Assembly (NCBI GenBank): GCA_903885605.1
Contig: CAISJD010000198.1
Coordinates: 1-64,000 of the forward strand
DNA: 64,000 nt
Reading direction: 5' to 3'
DNA from: an uncultured Chthonomonas sp.
Lineage (GTDB): Bacteria; Armatimonadota; Chthonomonadetes; Chthonomonadales; CAJBBX01
Position 1 is the stretch's first letter; each line of letters starts with the position of its first letter. This document shows positions 17,661-29,974 of the stretch, in pieces. The notes under the pieces are model-generated. The model searched no databases, was not told the origin of the DNA, and saw only the letters and a program-made list of their open reading frames with translations. The position numbers and the translations under genes were made by a program.

Positions 17661-18988
17661 AGACGGTCCCCTTCCGATCTTGCCGGCAAGGCCGCAGATG
17701 GGCCTGCCCCCTCAGCCTGCAAGGAGATCAGGTACGCGACCAGGCCACCCCGCTCCTCGTCGGTGCCGATGAATGGCGGCATGGCCCCCTTGAGCGTGTT
17801 CAGGTACTGGATCTGCTGGTCCAGCAGCGCCTTGTCCCACCCGCGTGTCGCAAACTTGATGCTGTTCAGCCCCGACACGGTATGGCAGCTTGAGCACTGG
17901 ACCCGGAAGACGCTGCGGCCGATCTTGATCGGATCGTCCCAGTCCGCCTTGGCCGGCACGTGCCACCGGGAGCTGGCCAGGAGACCCAGCGACGAGATAT
18001 CCGCAAGATCCGCCGGCCGCAACGAGTTCGAGTACATGTACTCGTAGATCACGTAGGGCTTGCGCACCGCCTCGCGCACCCATTCCGTTGCGCCTGTGGC
18101 GCCCAGAGCCAGGGCAGCCAGAACACAGGCGAACGTCACGTGCGTCTGCCGCGGGAAGAGCATCGGACCGAACAGGGTTCCCGCCACAAGCAGGCCTGAG
18201 AGGAGTAGCGACGCCACGGTGAACGCGGTCACCATCGGCGTGCCGCCTGAGGCGAGGAAGCGCGCCTGGTCCGGCAACGTCCCCGCGAACCAGAGCCCGG
18301 CGAACGGGATCGCGGTCGCACCGGCGATCACCCACTTGGCCGAGTAGCGCACCATGCGCTCCTTCAGCACGAGGTCAGTCAGTTGGGACGACGTGATCAG
18401 GGCATAGACGCCTGCCAGAGCGACACACACGGCGCTGCGCATGACCAGCGAGGGAAGCATGCCGGGGTTGAGCCACGCATCTGTCAGCGACTGCGTCTCG
18501 GGCCACTTGCCCGATGTGAGCATGAACGTGAGGATACCGTTGATCATCAGCAGGCTGAGCCAGGCTGAGCCGAAGTAGACCCAGCCCACGGCCTGATGCG
18601 TGCGCGGATCCATCCGGTCCCAGCCGTAGCGGTAGACCAGCGCCGCTACGATCTCGACCAGGAAGAAGACCCACTCAATGGCCCAGACCCAGGCGAAGAG
18701 GTGGATCAGCGCGGAGACGGCAGTGGGGTTGACCAGCGCGATCGTCCACCAGATGCCCACACCGGTGACCGCTCCGAAAACCAGGATCACGAGTGTGAGG
18801 AAGTTGGTGTGATGCCTGGCAAACCCCAGCACGCCGGCATCGCGCGCCCGGAGGCCCATGCGCTCCGTCAGCACGAGGAAGAGGCCACCGCCGATGGCAA
18901 AATGCGATATGAAGACATGCACGACGGCGACGGCTGCGATCAGCAACCCTCCCCCCGTCAGCGGCACGTCCCAGATCGGATAGTTCAA
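17648..18988 (-). CDS. Cytochrome bd-like oxidase subunit I with C-terminal cytochrome c domain
   Basis: This looks like a CydA-superfamily subunit fused to a mono-haem cytochrome c. About nine transmembrane helices fill residues 10-310, with HVFISHFAIGGG at 24-35 and a conserved TEWVREAVRKPYVIYEYMYSN block at 301-321. A periplasmic cytochrome c domain follows, with the haem motif CSSCH at 365-369 and probable axial Met403 in GAMPPF. TTG 18988 is chosen: GGAAGGA lies seven bases upstream, it yields the family N-terminus MNYPIWDVPL, and it avoids overlap with tolC that the upstream ATG would cause. The pair with the next gene suggests a quinol- or cytochrome-c-linked terminal oxidase of the cytochrome-c-bearing bd groups (OR-C-like). 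Oxygen reduction is inferred. Confidence 0.82.
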   Translation of the reverse strand: MNYPIWDVPLTGGGLLIAAVAVVHVFISHFAIGGGLFLVLTERMGLRARDAGVLGFARHHTNFLTLVILVFGAVTGVGIWWTIALVNPTAVSALIHLFAWVWAIEWVFFLVEIVAALVYRYGWDRMDPRTHQAVGWVYFGSAWLSLLMINGILTFMLTSGKWPETQSLTDAWLNPGMLPSLVMRSAVCVALAGVYALITSSQLTDLVLKERMVRYSAKWVIAGATAIPFAGLWFAGTLPDQARFLASGGTPMVTAFTVASLLLSGLLVAGTLFGPMLFPRQTHVTFACVLAALALGATGATEWVREAVRKPYVIYEYMYSNSLRPADLADISSLGLLASSRWHVPAKADWDDPIKIGRSVFRVQCSSCHTVSGLNSIKFATRGWDKALLDQQIQYLNTLKGAMPPFIGTDEERGGLVAYLISLQAEGAGPSAALPARSEGDRLCLR

Positions 18989-19097
18989 CGCGGCGTCCTT
19001 CCCTTGGCGTGTGCGGCGCAGAGCGCGTGAGAAGTCACAGATTCGCCGCACGTCGCCGATATCCTGCACCGGCAGGGAGACGTACGGTGGGCCGGGA

Positions 19098-20495
19098 TCA
19101 TCGACCGGCGGCCTCAGTGGGCTGACCTTCGTAAGCATAACGGCCCAGGGCCTTCTGCAGCTTGGTCTGGGAGCCGAGGAGGTCGTACTCGGCGTTGATG
19201 CGGTTGGCCTGCGCCTGCGTCAGGGCGGTCTGGGCGTCGCTCACCTCCAGCAGGGGCGACGCGCCCGGCGTGAGCGTCACGCCGTTGCGGAAGCGGACCT
19301 GGGCTAACCGGTACTGCTCCTCGGCCTGGACGAGGGCCGCGCCGGTGACCTTCATGCGCTCGCCTGCCTCTACCCAGCCCAGGTAGGCCGACCGGACCTC
19401 AAGCGCCAGACCGTCCAGCACCTGCTGCTTCACGATCCTGATTGAGGCGGCGTCGGCCTGTGCCTGTACCTTGCGAGCCCTGGCGAGGCCGCCGTCAAAG
19501 AGAGGTAACGAGACCGAAGCGACGGCGGCCCAGCTGGTGGATCGGCCCAGCGCACCCACATTGGGATTGAACGAGAGGTTCCACCCGAGCCCGAAGGTGG
19601 GCATGACGCTCCGGTCCGCGAGGATCAGCCCCTTGTCAGCGGCCCTGATCTGCAAGTCCACCTGCAGCGCCTCAGGGCGTCGGCCATACGCCTCCTGCAT
19701 CGCCATGGCCAACGGATCGGGCTCGGACTTGGTGTCGCCCACCTTGGCATCCTCCAGCTCCAGCGGCGTATTCTGGTCCTGGCCCATGGCGTTGTTCAGC
19801 GCGGCCACAGCGAGATCGACCCGGTTCCGGGCGGAGATGAGAACCTGCTCCGAGTTGGCCACGTCCGTCTCGGCCCGGAGCGTATCGAACCGCGTGCCGG
19901 TACCCGCCTTCAGGTAGGCCTGGGCAGTGGAGCTCCGCTCCTTGGAGTTCTTCAGCGCCTGTTCAGCTACCGTCACGAATGCCCTGGCCCGCAGGACATC
20001 CAGGTAGGCGGACCGCGCGTCGGCAACCACGGAGTTCCGGGTCCGAGCCACATCCAGCTTGGCCACGAGGTCCGAGAACTCCGCGATGGAGAGCGCGGCG
20101 CGGATCTGGCCGGCAACGTCCAGCGGCAACGCGGCCTGCACCGTGACGCCGATCTGGTTCTGGACGGTGATCGGCACATCGGCGTCGTTCAGCTTCACCG
20201 TCGTGCCCTTGTCCAAGCGGGTGCCGGTGACGGCGGCGGTGGCGGTAGGATGCGATACGGCCTTTGCTTCGCCGACCTTGCCGCCCGCCTTCCTCAGCGA
20301 CTGGGAGGCAATGGCGAGCGCCTTGCTCTTGCTCACCGCGATGCCTACGGCCTGGCTCAGGCTCAGGCGCATGACGGCTGGCTGCGAGCCTGGGCGCGTA
20401 GAGGGCTGATCGTCTCCAGGGGCGGCAGCCGCCGCCAACGAGGCCAGAACCCAGGCGGCGGAAAGGCCGCCGGCCAGAACGCGTGAAACCGTCAT
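19098..20495 (-). CDS. TolC-family outer-membrane efflux protein
   Basis: The protein has a signal peptide (VLAGGLSAAWVLASLAAAAA) and two repeats of the long-helix outer-membrane-factor fold. These include LSLSQAVGIAVSKSKAL in the first half and YGRRPEALQVDLQIRAADKGL, LPLFDGGLARARKVQAQADAA in the second. It would form a trimeric exit duct for drugs or proteins. ATG 20495 is chosen for AAGGAG seven bases upstream; a longer in-frame reading overlaps tetR. It lies 77 bases downstream of tetR on the same strand, so it is probably controlled by it. No RND or MFP partner gene follows; the next gene is the oxidase subunit, with about 110 bases between. Confidence 0.93.
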   Translation of the reverse strand: MTVSRVLAGGLSAAWVLASLAAAAAPGDDQPSTRPGSQPAVMRLSLSQAVGIAVSKSKALAIASQSLRKAGGKVGEAKAVSHPTATAAVTGTRLDKGTTVKLNDADVPITVQNQIGVTVQAALPLDVAGQIRAALSIAEFSDLVAKLDVARTRNSVVADARSAYLDVLRARAFVTVAEQALKNSKERSSTAQAYLKAGTGTRFDTLRAETDVANSEQVLISARNRVDLAVAALNNAMGQDQNTPLELEDAKVGDTKSEPDPLAMAMQEAYGRRPEALQVDLQIRAADKGLILADRSVMPTFGLGWNLSFNPNVGALGRSTSWAAVASVSLPLFDGGLARARKVQAQADAASIRIVKQQVLDGLALEVRSAYLGWVEAGERMKVTGAALVQAEEQYRLAQVRFRNGVTLTPGASPLLEVSDAQTALTQAQANRINAEYDLLGSQTKLQKALGRYAYEGQPTEAAGR

Positions 20496-20572
20496 GTGCG
20501 TACTCCTTGGTGCAGACGAGACACAAGCGCACTCGCGACGCCCGCATCCGTACACAGTATGTTGCATGGAGG

Positions 20573-21202
20573 CTATGTCTGCCGCACCGAACCCGGAGGC
20601 TGGGCGGCGCCGTCGGCGACGATAGCCACGACCCGTTCGACATGCGTCTCCACGAGGGCATCCCACTCCGGGCCGCAGACGCGTCCGGCCAGCAGGAAGA
20701 TGGTGTGTACGTACCCCAGCAGTAGCCAGGCAAGGGTCATGGGATCGACATCTGGGCGCACTTCGCCGCGCCGTTGCCGCTCCGCGACGAAATCGGCGAT
20801 GATCTGGCGGCCGGAGGCCGACTGGGCGCCGACGGCGCCCGCGAGATCTGCGTCCTGCAGCATTTCGGCCATCTGCATACGAACCAGCGCGCCGCTCTCG
20901 TGGATGCCTCGCATCATGTCGGTCAGCAGCGACTTGAGCGCGTCCCGAAGCGGGCGGTCGGCTGCCTGGGGAACCATGAGCTCGATGTGCTGCTTCCAGG
21001 AACGCTCCGACCAGCAGGCAGCCACGAGGTCGCTCTTGCTGCTGAAGTAGTGGTAGAGCAATCCCTCCGTGACGCCCACGGAGCGGGCGATCTCACGGAC
21101 CGATGTGCCGCGGACGCCCTTCTCGCAGAAGAGCGCCATGGCGGCGTCCAGTATCTGTTCGCGCCTGCTCTGGGCGGGCAGGCGTTGGCTTCGGTGTGTC
21201 AC
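20573..21202 (-). CDS. TetR-family transcriptional regulator
   Basis: The N-terminal 65 residues form the usual TetR helix-turn-helix: RREQILDAAMALFCEKG, then TSVREIARSVGVTEGLLYHYFSSKSDLV. The remaining ~145 residues are the helical ligand/dimer domain (GYVHTIFLLAG near the end). The start is a GTG at 21202 without a clear Shine-Dalgarno. A 20-base imperfect palindrome lies 23 bases upstream (21226-21245) and is a good candidate operator, pointing to autoregulation. The downstream tolC gene suggests it represses an efflux function; the ligand is unknown. Confidence 0.94.
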   Translation of the reverse strand: MTHRSQRLPAQSRREQILDAAMALFCEKGVRGTSVREIARSVGVTEGLLYHYFSSKSDLVAACWSERSWKQHIELMVPQAADRPLRDALKSLLTDMMRGIHESGALVRMQMAEMLQDADLAGAVGAQSASGRQIIADFVAERQRRGEVRPDVDPMTLAWLLLGYVHTIFLLAGRVCGPEWDALVETHVERVVAIVADGAAQPPGSVRQT

Positions 21203-21225
21203 GGCGTGCGCATTCCAGTGGCGGT

Positions 21226-21245
21226 TTGATTAAACGTTCACTCAA
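21226..21245. promoter_or_regulatory. Candidate TetR operator
   Basis: TTGATTAAACGTTCACTCAA is an imperfect palindrome with eight of ten base pairs matching around the centre ACGT. It is AT-rich against a very GC-rich background and sits just upstream of tetR, within the 182-base divergent spacer shared with the GalU-like gene. This is the size and layout of typical TetR-family sites. Confidence 0.6.
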
Positions 21246-21384
21246 CAGCGAGTATACCCGCCGCGGCCTCAAAGCAAGCGTCGGCCGGCTGTCTCGAGCC
21301 TCGCAAGGTAAAATGCTCGAGGTTCTCGATCCATACCGTAGCCGCGCCGGGCTAGTGTTCGCCCAACCATGAAGGAGACCACCC

Positions 21385-22259
21385 ATGAAGGTCCGCAGAG
21401 CCGTCATCACGGCGGCGGCGCGCCGTGAGCGTGCGCTTCCGCTGCATACGCTGGTCGACTGTGACGGCGCACGCAAGTCGGTGCTGCGGATCATCGTCCA
21501 GGAGGCGTTGGGCGCCGGGGTGGAGGCGGTCTGCGTCGTCGTATGCCCCGGAGATGAGGCCGCCTATGCCGATGCGGTGGAGGAGCTGGCGCCGCACCTG
21601 ACCTTCGTGCCGCAGCCGGAGGCGGAGGGCTACGGCCACGCCGTGCTCTGCGCCCGCGAGTTCACGCAAGACGAGCCGTTCCTCCACCTGATGGGCGACC
21701 ATGTCTACGTTGCCCGCGGCCGATCCTACGCCCAGCAGGTGGTCAGCGTCGCCGAAACGGCCGAGTGCTCCGTCTCCAGCGTTCAGCCCACCCGCGAAGG
21801 CCTGCTTCCCTACTTCGGCGTCATCGGTGGGTCGCGCGTGCCGGGCACGCCCGACCGCTACCTGGTGGGCGCGGTGCGGGAGAAGCCATCGCCCACCCTT
21901 GCCGAACAGGAGTTGGTCATCCCCGGCATCCGCGCGGGCCACTACCTCTGCTTCTCGGGCATGCACGTCCTCACACCGGTTGTCATGGAACTCCTCGCGG
22001 ACCTGTACGCCGCCAGAAGGCCCAACGAGAAGCTGGAGCTGTCGCCGGCGCTCAACGAGTTGGCCCGGCGAGAGAGGTACGAGGCGCTGGAGGTGCAGGG
22101 CATCCGGTACCCCGTGGACGTGCGTTACGGAATGCTCCTGGCCCAGATGGGGTTGGCGCTTAACGGCAGGGATCGCGACATGCTCCTGGCGCTCATCACC
22201 GAGAACCTGGCCCAGGCTGCGTCCGGCGGCGGGGCGCTCGGCCCCATGGCTCCGTTGCC

Positions 22260-22263
<4 letters not shown>
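21385..22263 (+). CDS. GalU-like nucleotidyltransferase with degenerate G-loop
   Basis: The 292-residue protein aligns by eye with UTP-glucose-1-phosphate uridylyltransferase. Matches are YGHAVLCAREFTQDEPFLHLMGDHVY, VREKPSP and a C-terminal LNELARRERYEALEVQGIRYPVDV segment typical of GalU. The usual N-terminal nucleotide-binding GxGTRxLP motif, with its downstream lysine in IPKEMLP, is replaced by TAAARRERALPLHTLVD. It may therefore be a regulatory or altered-specificity relative rather than a normal GalU. Its stop overlaps the GTG start of the next gene (GTGA), so the two are translationally coupled. An AAGGAGACC stretch precedes the ATG by about nine bases. Confidence 0.85.
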
Positions 22264-25586
<3,323 letters not shown>

Positions 25587-25594
25587 CCGCCGTC

Positions 25595-25633
25595 GCGCCG
25601 GGACGCCCGCGGGAATGCGGGACGACCCGGCGC
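25595..25633. terminator. Bidirectional hairpin between convergent genes
   Basis: Outer arms GCGCCGGG (25595-25602) and CCCGGCGC (25626-25633) enclose an inner stem CCCGC/GCGGG (25606-25610, 25617-25621) with a six-base loop. The structure fills the 57-base gap between the convergent fusion-kinase and lipoprotein genes. No U run follows, so it may act with Rho or by structure alone. Confidence 0.6.
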
Positions 25634-25643
25634 AACAGGCGGG

Positions 25644-26546
25644 TCAGGGAGCGGCTGTGAGCGTCAGGTCCACCTGTATGGGCACGTCGGGCCGCGCCAG
25701 GTCGCAGTCCTTCCGCGCCTCGGCGTAGCCCGACCTGATCGCCACCACCGTGTATGAGCCTGCGGGCGCCCAGAAGCCATAGTCGCCTGCGTCCTGCGTG
25801 ATGCCGCTGGCAATCACGCCGCCTCCGGGCCTGGCAAGAAGCGACACGGACGTGCCGCCGAATCCTGCGCCTCCAGCCCAGGTGACCTTGCCACGGATGT
25901 TGCTCGGCCCGGGCGGGATCTCGCCGACGGGCGGCGACAGGACGATATCGCCCACAGTGTTGGATCCGGCCCCCAGCGGCAGGTCGAAGATGATGGCCTT
26001 GTCCTCGAAGCCCGTGGCCCTGGCGACGCCCACCTGAAGTTGCGGACCACCGAGTCCCACAGGCAGCCCCGTAATCGAGACAGCGCCGTCGGCGCCGGAG
26101 ACGGCCGAGAGGCCGCTGACGAGCACCGTAGCCCCGGCAATGGCTGCCAGCGTATCGGATCGGACCACACGGGTGGTGATGTCGGCCGTATAGCCCACAT
26201 CGGAGAGGTAGATATCCGCCAGGTCGGTGGTCTTGCCCGCCTCAAGCGTCGGCAATGCCTGGCTCAGGGCCTTCATACCTGTGGCGGTCACAGCGATGCG
26301 GGTCGTCGTGATCGGGACCGCGGTGAGCACGAAAGAGCCGTCCGCACCCGTCGTGGCTGTGGCGCCGCCTGCCGTGACGGTGGCGGCCGGGCTGGGCGCA
26401 GCAGCTGTGGTCACCAGCATGATGCGTCCCCGAACGGTCGCAGTAGCCGTCGTGCCGCCGCCGCCGCCGCCGCCGCAACCGGTGAGCGCGCCCATCAGGG
26501 CGACCGCGGCGGCGCCCGGCATCAACAACGCAAGCATCCGCCTCAA
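25644..26546 (-). CDS. Lipoprotein with carboxypeptidase-regulatory-like repeats
   Basis: A type II signal peptide ends in the lipobox LTGC, followed by a glycine-rich spacer, so the protein is membrane-anchored outside the cytoplasm. The mature part holds three beta-sandwich modules of the carboxypeptidase-regulatory/Ig type, seen as repeated VRGRIMLVTT..., ATVLVSGLSAVSGADGAVSITGLP and GDYGFWAPAGSYTVVAIRSGYAEA patterns. Such modules serve as scaffolds or ligand binders; no enzyme motif is seen. TTG 26546 is preferred: GGGAG lies seven bases before it and it yields MRRMLALL. An upstream in-frame ATG would overlap the preceding gene. It follows the large secreted-protein gene by about 32 bases and probably shares its transcript. 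Confidence 0.78.
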   Translation of the reverse strand: MRRMLALLMPGAAAVALMGALTGCGGGGGGGTTATATVRGRIMLVTTAAAPSPAATVTAGGATATTGADGSFVLTAVPITTTRIAVTATGMKALSQALPTLEAGKTTDLADIYLSDVGYTADITTRVVRSDTLAAIAGATVLVSGLSAVSGADGAVSITGLPVGLGGPQLQVGVARATGFEDKAIIFDLPLGAGSNTVGDIVLSPPVGEIPPGPSNIRGKVTWAGGAGFGGTSVSLLARPGGGVIASGITQDAGDYGFWAPAGSYTVVAIRSGYAEARKDCDLARPDVPIQVDLTLTAAP

Positions 26547-26578
26547 TGTGGGTCTCCCTCCCCCTCGTCCCGCGCGGC

Positions 26579-29500
26579 TCAACGAACCACCACCACAGGC
26601 ACTACAGCGCGAGCGGCCTCGCCAAGGTCGTTGCGGGCCGTCACGGTCATCAGGTACGCGCCGGCCGGCACGGAGATGCCCCGGTCGTCGCGGCCGTCCC
26701 AGAAGAGCGACTGCGTTCCCGCAGGCACCGCGCGCCCGGAACTGACCTTGCGAAGTGGCGCACCGGAGGCCGACCGGATCTCGGCTGTGACGGTGGCGGG
26801 GCTGGTGACGTCGAAGGCGACGCGAACCGGGCCGCCGGCCGACCGGGACGGGATCGCCTGGAGGGCAGTGAGCCGCAACGCTGATTGCGACGAAGCCGAG
26901 GCCTCGATGCGCAGCGTGCGCGTCGTCTCGCTGCCGGTCGTGAAGGCCAGCCCTCCGGCGGTGCGCAGGTCCACCCGGCGGCCGGTGGCCTCATCCACCG
27001 CAGTCAGGCGGACGGTGCGCGGCACGCTTGCCAGGCTGGACCACGCGAACCGGTAAGCGGTATTGGGACTGAGGCCCGAAGCTACGCACTGCCAAACGGT
27101 AGCCTGCCCCAGCGCACGGATGTCAGACCAGTAGCGCCCCGACTGGCCGGCCCAGTCGGAATGCACGAACGCCAGGGCAGGCGTCGAAGACGCCGGCGCG
27201 GGCGGCGCCAGGGCATCAAGCGCCGCGTCATAGCCGCCGTGACCAGCCACGGCCTGACCGAAGGCTGCAGAAGCGCCGGCGCCGTCCGCCGAGGTCGTCG
27301 TCAGGCGGACGGCCCATCCTGCGGACGCCTCCGGCGTCGGAGTGGCCGATCGTGCGGACCGCGCCGACGACGCCGACGACGGGTTCGTAACGCTCATCGT
27401 CACGCCCTCGGAGACCAGCACGCGAATCCAGTACCCTCGCCATGGCTCCAGGTTCTGGGCTGGGACGTAACCCAACTGGGAGTCGAACCCGAAGACGACG
27501 ACCTGGCCGACCGACGGGAGGGTCTGGGCCACGATCCACCCGTTCGTCACCGCGGTGGCAAGCGTCACCGGCACGTTGTCGGCAAGGTACTGGAACCGCA
27601 ATGCCGAAACCGGCACCGTGGCCTCATAGGGGTTGCCGATCTGGTTCCACCCGTGACGGAGCTGCACCGTGACCTCGGGGTCCATCACCGTGGAGCGGCC
27701 GATCACCTTGACGGCTCCGCCGCCGGCCCAGTTCATCCAGTATCCCTTGCCGGGCTCCAGCGGATCGAGGCTCGGGCTGCGGCGGTACTTGTCGTCGCCG
27801 GTGACCGACTGGTCCCACCGCGCCATCAGCAACGACCCCTCGGTGAAGAGCGGCAGCGAAGTCGTCGGGTTCAGGAGGGCATCGACCGGCCGCGCCTGCA
27901 GGGGACGTAGCGGCAGGGAGAGCATCGTCAGGCCCGAGGGCAGTGTGTGGACCCGTGTATCGACCTCCGTGCCGACGGTTAGGACCAGCACAGCCTCGCC
28001 GAAACCGAGGTTCACACGCCGCACCACAGGCACGCCGGAAGCGCCCGTGAAGGTGAGGGTCGCGCGCCTGGGCCGCGCGAAGAAGGCTTCGTCGACCGTG
28101 GCGCTGAAGGCGCCCTGGGCCACCGTGACGTCTCCGCTGCTGAGGCCGTCCGCCTCCATCCGCACCACGCCGCTATCGGCGCCCACCACCACTCCCCAGA
28201 AGTTGCGCGGCGCAGCCAGTGTGCCCATGGCCCTGGGCGCCATCGCCAACCTCGAGTTGAGGCCGTTCACCGGGAAGTCCATCACCACCCTCATGCGGCC
28301 CGCATGGGTCGGGTCGCCGCCAATGGTGTTGAAGAAGGTCGGGGCCACCGATCCGACGCCGTCCTGGATGTCGGCGCGCTCGTACTGGGCGCCGAGGAAG
28401 AAGCGGGTCGTCGTCGTGTAGTCGGTGTAGATCGGGTAGACGGTGCCCGCCTTGTCCACCTCGTCGCTGTTGCCCTGGGCGTCGAACGCGGTGGTGTAGT
28501 GCGAGAAGACGCAGCCGACGCCGTAGTCATCCGCCGCGTCGGTGTCGGGGCGCAGGTTCGACACCATCGTGTAGAGCTTGCCTCCGGGGGAGACGCTGGT
28601 GTCGAGGACGTACTGCCGCTGGTACCAATCGGTGAATGGGAGCCCCTCCACCGTCGGAGCGCCGACGGAGGCCAGGGCCTGCGACGCGATAGCCACCAGT
28701 TTCGGCGTGGAGTTGCCGGCGGTCGGGTCGCCCGTCAGGGCAGCATAGTAGGCCCGGTTGAACTCCGAGAAGAAGCCCGGCGCCTCGGTCCAGACCTTCA
28801 GCCACGCAGAGCCGGACATCTGGAGGCGCGGGATCAGCATGGAGGGGAAGCCCACCTCGTTGGCAACGCTCGCCTCCTTCGAGACCGGGAAGAAGCGGTC
28901 GTTCCCGAGCGCGGGCTGGTTCAGCAGATCATACCGGTCAAGGGAGGACCAGAGCGGGTCGGAGGGCGCCAGGTCTCCCAGCGTTCCGCCATAGGCCTGC
29001 GAGGCCACGGTCTTCAGGGCGGGCAGGGCTGCGCTGAGCGTCGCCACAGTCGCCGCACGCGCCATGCCGCGCTCCCAGGCGTCGAAGGCCGCGCCGTGGG
29101 TCCCGCGGAAGGCCAGGGCCAGCATCTGGGTCATGCTCAGGAGCATCGATTGCGCCGAGTTATACTGCGCGAGCGTCACCTCGCCGGTCGATGCATTGTA
29201 GACGCCGCCGGAAAGCGCGTTGGGATCCGTGATGATCTGCCCCGCCGGCAGGGAGTCGCCGTCGATCAGGGTCAGCGTGCCGCTCCAGCTCGGCTCGCCG
29301 TAGATGGCCACCAGCTGCGGATAGATGACGCCGAACGCGGCCTGCAGGTCGATCTGAAGCGCGGCAGGCCAACTACCCGCCGTGCCCGTGGCCGGGAAGG
29401 CGAGCGTAAAGCCGCTCCCACCGCGCGACAAGGGCGCGGGGTTCAGCACCTTGCCGTTCCGGCGAACGAAGACGACATCCGGTATGCCGGGGAACGGGCG

Positions 29501-29773
29501 TTGCCCGCGCAGGCGACCCCCGTAGACCGCCGACAGGTAGCGTGCGGCCCCTGCGGCACGAGCGCGCCGGGCACGGTTCACCGCATTGGCCGCCAGCGTC
29601 CGGAACGTCGCCGGATTGGCGTCGCGGCCGGCGTCAATGATATGCGCATGCATCGGCCCGGAGGCCACGGCGGCAAAACGGCGGTTGCTGACGTTGTGGT
29701 TCGTCTGGCCTGCCGCACCCATCGCGAGGCAGGCTGCGGCCAGTATCACCGCCCGAGTTGGTTTGGACGCCAC
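26579..29773 (-). CDS. Large secreted protein with FlgD-like C-terminal domain
   Basis: GTG 29773 is preferred over upstream starts because it gives a compact signal peptide (TRAVILAAACLAMGAAGQ) and has AAGGGG five bases before it. The ~1064-residue protein is rich in Ala, Thr and Ser. Its first third looks like a catalytic or adhesion domain of unknown type. The middle contains WNQIGNPYEATVPV and GYWMNWAGG segments, seen in secreted proteins with repeated beta modules. The last ~100 residues match the FlgD-type Ig domain (PAGTQSLFWDGRDDRG.SVPAGAYLMTV) found at the C-terminus of many exported proteins, where it can act in sorting. No catalytic site could be identified. The lipoprotein gene follows directly. 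Confidence 0.78.
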   Translation of the reverse strand: MASKPTRAVILAAACLAMGAAGQTNHNVSNRRFAAVASGPMHAHIIDAGRDANPATFRTLAANAVNRARRARAAGAARYLSAVYGGRLRGQRPFPGIPDVVFVRRNGKVLNPAPLSRGGSGFTLAFPATGTAGSWPAALQIDLQAAFGVIYPQLVAIYGEPSWSGTLTLIDGDSLPAGQIITDPNALSGGVYNASTGEVTLAQYNSAQSMLLSMTQMLALAFRGTHGAAFDAWERGMARAATVATLSAALPALKTVASQAYGGTLGDLAPSDPLWSSLDRYDLLNQPALGNDRFFPVSKEASVANEVGFPSMLIPRLQMSGSAWLKVWTEAPGFFSEFNRAYYAALTGDPTAGNSTPKLVAIASQALASVGAPTVEGLPFTDWYQRQYVLDTSVSPGGKLYTMVSNLRPDTDAADDYGVGCVFSHYTTAFDAQGNSDEVDKAGTVYPIYTDYTTTTRFFLGAQYERADIQDGVGSVAPTFFNTIGGDPTHAGRMRVVMDFPVNGLNSRLAMAPRAMGTLAAPRNFWGVVVGADSGVVRMEADGLSSGDVTVAQGAFSATVDEAFFARPRRATLTFTGASGVPVVRRVNLGFGEAVLVLTVGTEVDTRVHTLPSGLTMLSLPLRPLQARPVDALLNPTTSLPLFTEGSLLMARWDQSVTGDDKYRRSPSLDPLEPGKGYWMNWAGGGAVKVIGRSTVMDPEVTVQLRHGWNQIGNPYEATVPVSALRFQYLADNVPVTLATAVTNGWIVAQTLPSVGQVVVFGFDSQLGYVPAQNLEPWRGYWIRVLVSEGVTMSVTNPSSASSARSARSATPTPEASAGWAVRLTTTSADGAGASAAFGQAVAGHGGYDAALDALAPPAPASSTPALAFVHSDWAGQSGRYWSDIRALGQATVWQCVASGLSPNTAYRFAWSSLASVPRTVRLTAVDEATGRRVDLRTAGGLAFTTGSETTRTLRIEASASSQSALRLTALQAIPSRSAGGPVRVAFDVTSPATVTAEIRSASGAPLRKVSSGRAVPAGTQSLFWDGRDDRGISVPAGAYLMTVTARNDLGEAARAVVPVVVVR

Positions 29774-29974
29774 ACGCTCCCCTTTCGCGGGCCAGGCCGG
29801 CGGCCCAGTGCTGCGTGGTCCGGCAAGATCGCCGGCGAAACTGCGATTCTTACGACGGTCCGCCATGAAGCGGTTCCCCTGACCCATCCGTGGGCGGTAT
29901 CATGGTGACTAATCGCCACAACGCTAACAGAATGGCACACCTCCGCTATACCTCACCGCACCAAGGACTCCATC

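Noticed and set aside
26449-26475. A microsatellite-like run of GCC units
   Set aside because: It encodes the glycine-rich spacer after the lipobox of the lipoprotein and is ordinary low complexity, not a separate repeat element.
28304-29908. A 534-residue plus-strand frame opposite the large secreted protein
   Set aside because: Arg/Gly/Val-rich antisense product; the minus-strand frame has a signal peptide and an FlgD-like domain.
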